A stretch of 9,245 nt of DNA from an uncultured beta proteobacterium (GTDB lineage Bacteria; Pseudomonadota; Gammaproteobacteria; Burkholderiales; Rhodocyclaceae). The stretch covers positions 1 through 9,245 of the forward strand of contig CAIYYE010000416.1 of the NCBI GenBank assembly GCA_903930395.1. Reading direction: 5' to 3'. The notes beneath the pieces were generated by a model. It was given only the letters and a program-made list of their open reading frames with translations. It made no database searches and was not told the origin of the DNA. Of the stretch, positions 5,914 through 9,245 are shown piece after piece. The position numbers and the translations under genes were made by a program. Position 1 is the stretch's first letter. Each line of letters begins with the position of its first letter.

Positions 5914-7329
5914 ATGAATCAACCCCAGGAAAATCCCGAAGCAGCGAAACCCGTAGCGGTTTCTTTCTACGAAAAACACAAGATCATCTACGCCAAACGC
6001 GTTCGCGGTTTTTTTGACAACTGGCGGATTGCCCTGGTCATTTTCACCCAGGTGCTCTTTTATGGCGGCCTTTGGCTAACCTGGAATGACAGGCAGGCAA
6101 TCCTCCTGCATCTGGTCGAGCGCAAGTTTTACATTTTCGGCGTTGTGTTCTGGCCACAGGATGTCATTTACCTGACGGCGCTGCTCATCGTTTCGGCCTA
6201 CGGACTCTTTCTCGTCACCGCCATCGCCGGCCGGCTTTTCTGTGGCTACGCCTGCCCGCAGACAGTCTATACGCAGATATTCATGTGGATCGAGAACTGG
6301 GTCGAAGGTGACCGCAATGCCCGGATCAAGCTCGACAAGGCGCCGATGGATGCCCGCAAGATCCGGATCAAGGTGACCAAGCACCTGCTCTGGGGCATCG
6401 TCGGATTGTGGACGGGCTTTACGCTGGTCGGCTATTTCACGCCGGTCGAGGAACTGATCAACAACGTCCTGACCGGACAGCTCGGCCCCTGGGAAACTTT
6501 CTGGATATTTTTCTACGGCGGTTTCACTATCCTGATGGCCGGCTTCATGCGCGAGCAGGTATGCAAGCACATGTGCCCGTATGCCCGGTTCCAGAGCGTG
6601 ATGTTCGACCCGGATACGCTAATCATCACCTATGACGAAGAACGCGGCGAACCACGCGGCGCCCGCAAGAAGAATGTCGAGGCCAACACGGCCAGACTGG
6701 GCGACTGTGTCGATTGCAATCAGTGCGTCCAGGTCTGCCCGACCGGCATCGACATCCGCAAGGGCCTGCAATATGAGTGCATCGGCTGCGCCGCCTGTAT
6801 CGATGTCTGTGACCAGGTCATGGACAAGGTTGGGCTGCCCCGTGGCCTGATTCGCTATTCGACCGAAAATGCCATGGCGCAACATCTCGGCAAGCAGGAG
6901 ATTGTGGCCCACATCATCCGTCCGCGCATCCTGCTCTATACCGCCATCCTGATTTTCATCACCGGACTGGCCACCTGGTTCCTGATGAACCGGATACCAC
7001 TCAAGGTGGACATCATTCGCGACCGTTCGACACTCGCTCGCGAAGCCGACGACGGCCGTATCGAAAACGTTTACATGCTGCAGATCATGAACACCGAGGA
7101 ACGTCCCCATCGCTACAAGGTCTCGGTCGACGGCCTGCCCGGCGCCGAAATCACCGGCAGCGCCGAGACCGATGTCCGGCCAGCCTCGTTGCACTCGTTC
7201 AATATCATCGTCGCCGTACCGCCCGATGCCGGCAAGACCGGGTCGAACCCGATCCATTTCGACATCGTCGCGCTCGACAACGCCGACATCAAGGTACGCG
7301 AGAAGGCAGCCTTCCTGCTACCCCGATAG
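5914..7329 (+). CDS. ccoG: Cytochrome c oxidase accessory protein CcoG (FixG/RdxA)
   Basis: This 471-residue membrane ferredoxin-like protein is needed for cbb3-type cytochrome oxidase assembly. Known family members reduce Cu(II) to Cu(I) for delivery to the CcoN subunit. About five membrane helices are visible (near 38-58, 84-104, 158-178, 190-212, 338-358). Two CxxxCP motifs lie at membrane edges: FCGYACP (C110, C114) and VCKHMCP (C217, C221). Two complete 4Fe-4S motifs follow, CVDCNQCVQVCP (C265, C268, C271, C275) and CIGCAACIDVC (C289, C292, C295, C299). The C-terminal region (about 360-471) is the periplasmic Ig-like FixG domain. Length and motifs match the family and no key cysteine is missing. 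The Shine-Dalgarno is weak (GAAAAG, 3 nt before ATG). No ccoNOQP or ccoHIS gene is in the window; its neighbours are a divergent sigma-54 regulator and a convergent anion channel gene, so it appears to be a single-gene unit ending at its own terminator. Confidence 0.96.
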   Translation: MNQPQENPEAAKPVAVSFYEKHKIIYAKRVRGFFDNWRIALVIFTQVLFYGGLWLTWNDRQAILLHLVERKFYIFGVVFWPQDVIYLTALLIVSAYGLFLVTAIAGRLFCGYACPQTVYTQIFMWIENWVEGDRNARIKLDKAPMDARKIRIKVTKHLLWGIVGLWTGFTLVGYFTPVEELINNVLTGQLGPWETFWIFFYGGFTILMAGFMREQVCKHMCPYARFQSVMFDPDTLIITYDEERGEPRGARKKNVEANTARLGDCVDCNQCVQVCPTGIDIRKGLQYECIGCAACIDVCDQVMDKVGLPRGLIRYSTENAMAQHLGKQEIVAHIIRPRILLYTAILIFITGLATWFLMNRIPLKVDIIRDRSTLAREADDGRIENVYMLQIMNTEERPHRYKVSVDGLPGAEITGSAETDVRPASLHSFNIIVAVPPDAGKTGSNPIHFDIVALDNADIKVREKAAFLLPR

Positions 7330-7347
7330 GACCAGGCCGGCAGCAAG

Positions 7348-7377
7348 AAGGCGGGAGCATGTCTCCCGCCTTTTTTT
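7348..7377 (+). terminator. Intrinsic terminator after ccoG
   Basis: A 10-bp stem (7348-7357 with 7363-7372; core GGCGGGAG/CTCCCGCC), a CATGT loop and seven T residues (7371-7377) begin 18 nt after the ccoG stop. On the minus strand the trailing sequence is CTTCTTGCTG, a poor U-tract, so it would serve the convergent tehA-like gene less well. Confidence 0.92.
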
Positions 7378-7426
7378 CGTCTGCCTGGATCCGCTGCTTA
7401 TGTGATCAGCGCATGCCCTCCAGGGC

Positions 7427-8467
7427 TCAGGGATGTGGCTGAAAGATCGCGCCGGAGGCAAGGCCGCGCGCCGTCCGGTAAAGCGTCATGAGCCAGAAAC
7501 TGCAGAGCAGCAGCCAGGCAGCGACAGCAATGACAAAAGTACTGTGCCAGCCAAGTATATGGTTGAGACGCAGGCTTTCGGCAACAAAAGCGCCCACCGG
7601 AAAGGTAAAGCCCCACCACGACAGGGCAAAGGGCAATTGCCCGGCCCGTCGCGCCGACCAGGTCAGCAGGCTGGCCATGAGCAACCACCAGACGCCAAAG
7701 CCCCAGACGAGCAGCATCAACACCAGCGCCACCTCGCGGGCTGCCGGGTATTGCAACTGCTCGACGACATTGAGCAGGCTGACCGGAATGACACCTATCG
7801 GCGCCAGGTGTATCCATACGGTCGGCGTCAGGATGCCCTGTGCCGGCTTGTGCAGATAATGGCGATGCAGGGTCAGGCCGAACAAGCCCAAGTACATCAT
7901 GCTGCCCGCCCCCAGGCCAATGACGTTAACGGTCAGCGCCCACTCGCGCCAGGCACCCTCCATATGCGTCAGCAAGGGTCCGCCGGCCAGCGGCATGACG
8001 ACCAGACCGACTGCCGGGATGAACTGGGCCGGCGTGACGTGATCGAGCCCGACATGCTCGCCCCGAAAAACAATATAAAGCACCGCAAAGCTGAAGGCGA
8101 AATGCAGGATTACCCCCAGCCACCACAGCGTCATCGCCACCTCGATACAGGGCGAGAATACCAACCACTGGGCGGCCAGAACGAGCAAGGCAATGGAGAA
8201 GGTAGGATAGAAATTGGCTTGCACCGGGTGGTTCAGCGTCTGCAGCGCGGCCGGGCGGAAACGTAGCCAGCGCGTCAGCCAGGGCACGGCGAGCATCACG
8301 AAGAGGGCGCTATTGAACCAGTGCAGCACCTCAGCAAGCGCTGCCAGGGCGGGCCAACGCAGACTCAGGCTGCGCGTCGTCAAGGCCAGCACGCCAGTGC
8401 CCATGACGGCGGCGAACCAGCCGGGGGCAAAGCTACGGGAAATTTCAGAAAACCCGGGATAACTCAT
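7427..8467 (-). CDS. TehA/SLAC1-family anion channel/transporter
   Basis: This 346-residue polytopic inner-membrane protein is in the SLAC1/TehA family (TDT family; members include tellurite-resistance TehA, fungal Mae1 and the Ssu1 sulfite exporter), which conducts small anions or organic acids. The first helix carries FAPGWFAAVMGTGVLAL (about 13-29). Other family-like segments are HPVQANFYPTF (80-90), PAQFIPAVGLVVMPLAGG (146-163), LAPIGVIPVSLLNVVEQ (221-237) and WWGFTFPVGAFVAESLRLN (284-302). About ten hydrophobic helices are apparent. The frame extends to 8641, but the 58 extra residues are basic and non-hydrophobic. I place the start at the ATG at 8467 (MSYPGFSE), which is preceded by GAGAAAG about 7 nt upstream and fits the family's short cytoplasmic N terminus. 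The substrate cannot be told from sequence; the name TehA does not prove tellurite resistance. It is convergent with ccoG and divergent from the Pit-type gene. Confidence 0.9.
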   Translation of the reverse strand: MSYPGFSEISRSFAPGWFAAVMGTGVLALTTRSLSLRWPALAALAEVLHWFNSALFVMLAVPWLTRWLRFRPAALQTLNHPVQANFYPTFSIALLVLAAQWLVFSPCIEVAMTLWWLGVILHFAFSFAVLYIVFRGEHVGLDHVTPAQFIPAVGLVVMPLAGGPLLTHMEGAWREWALTVNVIGLGAGSMMYLGLFGLTLHRHYLHKPAQGILTPTVWIHLAPIGVIPVSLLNVVEQLQYPAAREVALVLMLLVWGFGVWWLLMASLLTWSARRAGQLPFALSWWGFTFPVGAFVAESLRLNHILGWHSTFVIAVAAWLLLCSFWLMTLYRTARGLASGAIFQPHP

Positions 8468-8600
8468 GGCATTACTTTCTCGACAATCAGACTTTGCTGA
8501 TTTTATCCGTTTGATCGCTGCGTCGAGCGTTTGCAACGATATACTGAACACAAACCAATAACGAACCGGAGACCGGGCCACTACCAATCGCCCTGCGCAG
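8468..8600. promoter_or_regulatory. Divergent promoter region between the tehA-like and pit genes
   Basis: This 133-nt spacer must hold the 5' signals for two divergent genes. The best -10 candidates are TATACT at 8540-8545 on the + strand (towards pit) and TAAAAT on the - strand at 8500-8505 (towards the tehA-like gene). Neither has a good -35 hexamer at normal spacing, so the exact promoters are not assigned. Confidence 0.35.
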
Positions 8601-9245
8601 ATGGATACCCTATTCCTGCTCGCCGTCATCACCGTCGCCATCGTTCTAGTCTTCGACTACACCAACGGCTTTCACGACGCCGCCAACATCGTCGCCACGG
8701 TGATTGCCTCGCGGGCCATGACGCCCGCCCAGGCCGTGATCATCGTCGGCGTCTTCGAGTTCCTCGGGCCGCTGCTCGGCGGCACCGCCGTCGCCAACAC
8801 CATCGGGAAGTTCATCAGCCTCGACGGCATCGCGCCCGTCCTCTCGCTGTCGATTCTGCTCTGTGGCCTGATCGGCGCCATCGTCTGGAATCTCGGCACC
8901 TGGTATTTCGGCATCCCCTCCTCGTCATCGCATGCGCTGGTCGGAGGCCTGGTCGGTGCCGTCGTCGTTTCGGTCGGTGCCGATCACGTGGCCTGGGGAT
9001 TTTCCGAACTTTCCGACGGCCACCTGACCGGCATCGTCAAGGTACTGGCCGCCTTGCTTCTCTCCCCACTGATCGGGTTCTGGGCCGGGTTCCTGGTGCA
9101 CCGACTGCTCAGCGCGCTCCTCGTCGCCGCCAAACCGGCAGCCAATTCCCGACTGCGGGCATTGCAATACGTCACCGCGGCCGGGCTGGCTTTCTCGCAT
9201 GGCGCCAACGACGCCCAGAAAAGCATGGGCATTCTGACCCTCGTC
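8601..9245 (+). CDS. pit: Pit-family inorganic phosphate transporter (3'-truncated by window edge)
   Basis: The first 215 residues of a PiT-family inner-membrane transporter, which in bacteria takes up phosphate (often as a metal-phosphate complex) with protons, are visible. The N-terminal signature FDYTNGFHDAANIVATVIASRAM (about 18-40) matches the PitA motif, with FHDAAN in the place of the conserved N/H-D-x-AN. GIPSSSSHALVGGLVGA (about 104-120) is the family's conserved serine-rich segment, and the second inverted-repeat signature FSHGANDAQKSMGIL lies at about 199-213, just before the window ends. Family members run about 330-500 aa, so a third or more is missing. The ATG at 8601 is the only sensible start: the frame has a stop at 8559 and no other start codon between. 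No clear Shine-Dalgarno precedes it. The DUF47/PhoU-like partner often paired with such genes is not in view. Confidence 0.95.
   Translation, partial: MDTLFLLAVITVAIVLVFDYTNGFHDAANIVATVIASRAMTPAQAVIIVGVFEFLGPLLGGTAVANTIGKFISLDGIAPVLSLSILLCGLIGAIVWNLGTWYFGIPSSSSHALVGGLVGAVVVSVGADHVAWGFSELSDGHLTGIVKVLAALLLSPLIGFWAGFLVHRLLSALLVAAKPAANSRLRALQYVTAAGLAFSHGANDAQKSMGILTLV

Noticed and set aside
5679..6017. 112-codon + strand open frame (TTG start) in the ccoG upstream spacer
   Set aside because: It overlaps the ccoG start in another frame, lacks a ribosome binding site and gives a low-complexity, domain-free translation.
7433..8266. 277-codon open frame on the + strand, antisense to the tehA-like gene
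   Set aside because: The translation is rich in Q, R, P and H with no domain. It is the complement of a hydrophobic membrane protein gene.
8468..8641. 58-residue N-terminal extension of the tehA-like protein
   Set aside because: The extension is basic and unlike the family, would overlap the start of the divergent pit gene, and the ATG at 8467 has a usable ribosome binding site.

Overview
The window is ordinary, gene-dense chromosomal DNA from a GC-rich Gram-negative bacterium. The MurJ, CcoG, YbhB-type PEBP, TolC and Pit sequences and the mixture of genes point to a betaproteobacterium, plausibly Rhodocyclales (Dechloromonas/Azonexus-like). That placement is inferred from protein character and was not tested by a search. 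I see no insertion sequence, prophage gene, CRISPR array, tRNA or rRNA.

Layout, left to right. (1) The window opens inside murJ (+), the lipid II flippase, missing only about its first 14 codons. A YbhB/YbcL-type phosphatidylethanolamine-binding-family gene (+) follows 14 nt later and is probably co-transcribed. (2) A perfect 16-bp hairpin flanked by A and T runs serves as a shared terminator for this pair and for the convergent tolC-family gene (-). (3) The tolC-family gene encodes a type I secretion/efflux outer-membrane channel with an extra C-terminal NTF2-like domain. (4) Upstream of it, on the same strand, is a PAS-AAA+-Fis sigma-54 activator whose PAS domain carries three cysteines. 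(5) Divergent from the activator is ccoG (+), the membrane ferredoxin-like copper-handling assembly factor of cbb3 oxidase, followed by a strong intrinsic terminator. (6) A TehA/SLAC1-family anion channel gene (-) converges on ccoG. (7) Divergent from it is a Pit-family phosphate transporter gene (+), cut by the right edge of the window.

The genes are a set of neighbouring housekeeping and accessory functions (cell-wall precursor export, secretion channel, oxidase assembly, ion transport), not one pathway. The activator may control tolC or ccoG, but I could not find a convincing -24/-12 promoter by eye in either flanking spacer. The most unusual item is the TolC-NTF2 fusion. Next come the cysteine-bearing PAS regulator beside a ccoG that has no ccoNOP genes in view, and the small inverted repeats in the AT-rich spacer between them. 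I found no clear case of a wholly new multi-gene system.
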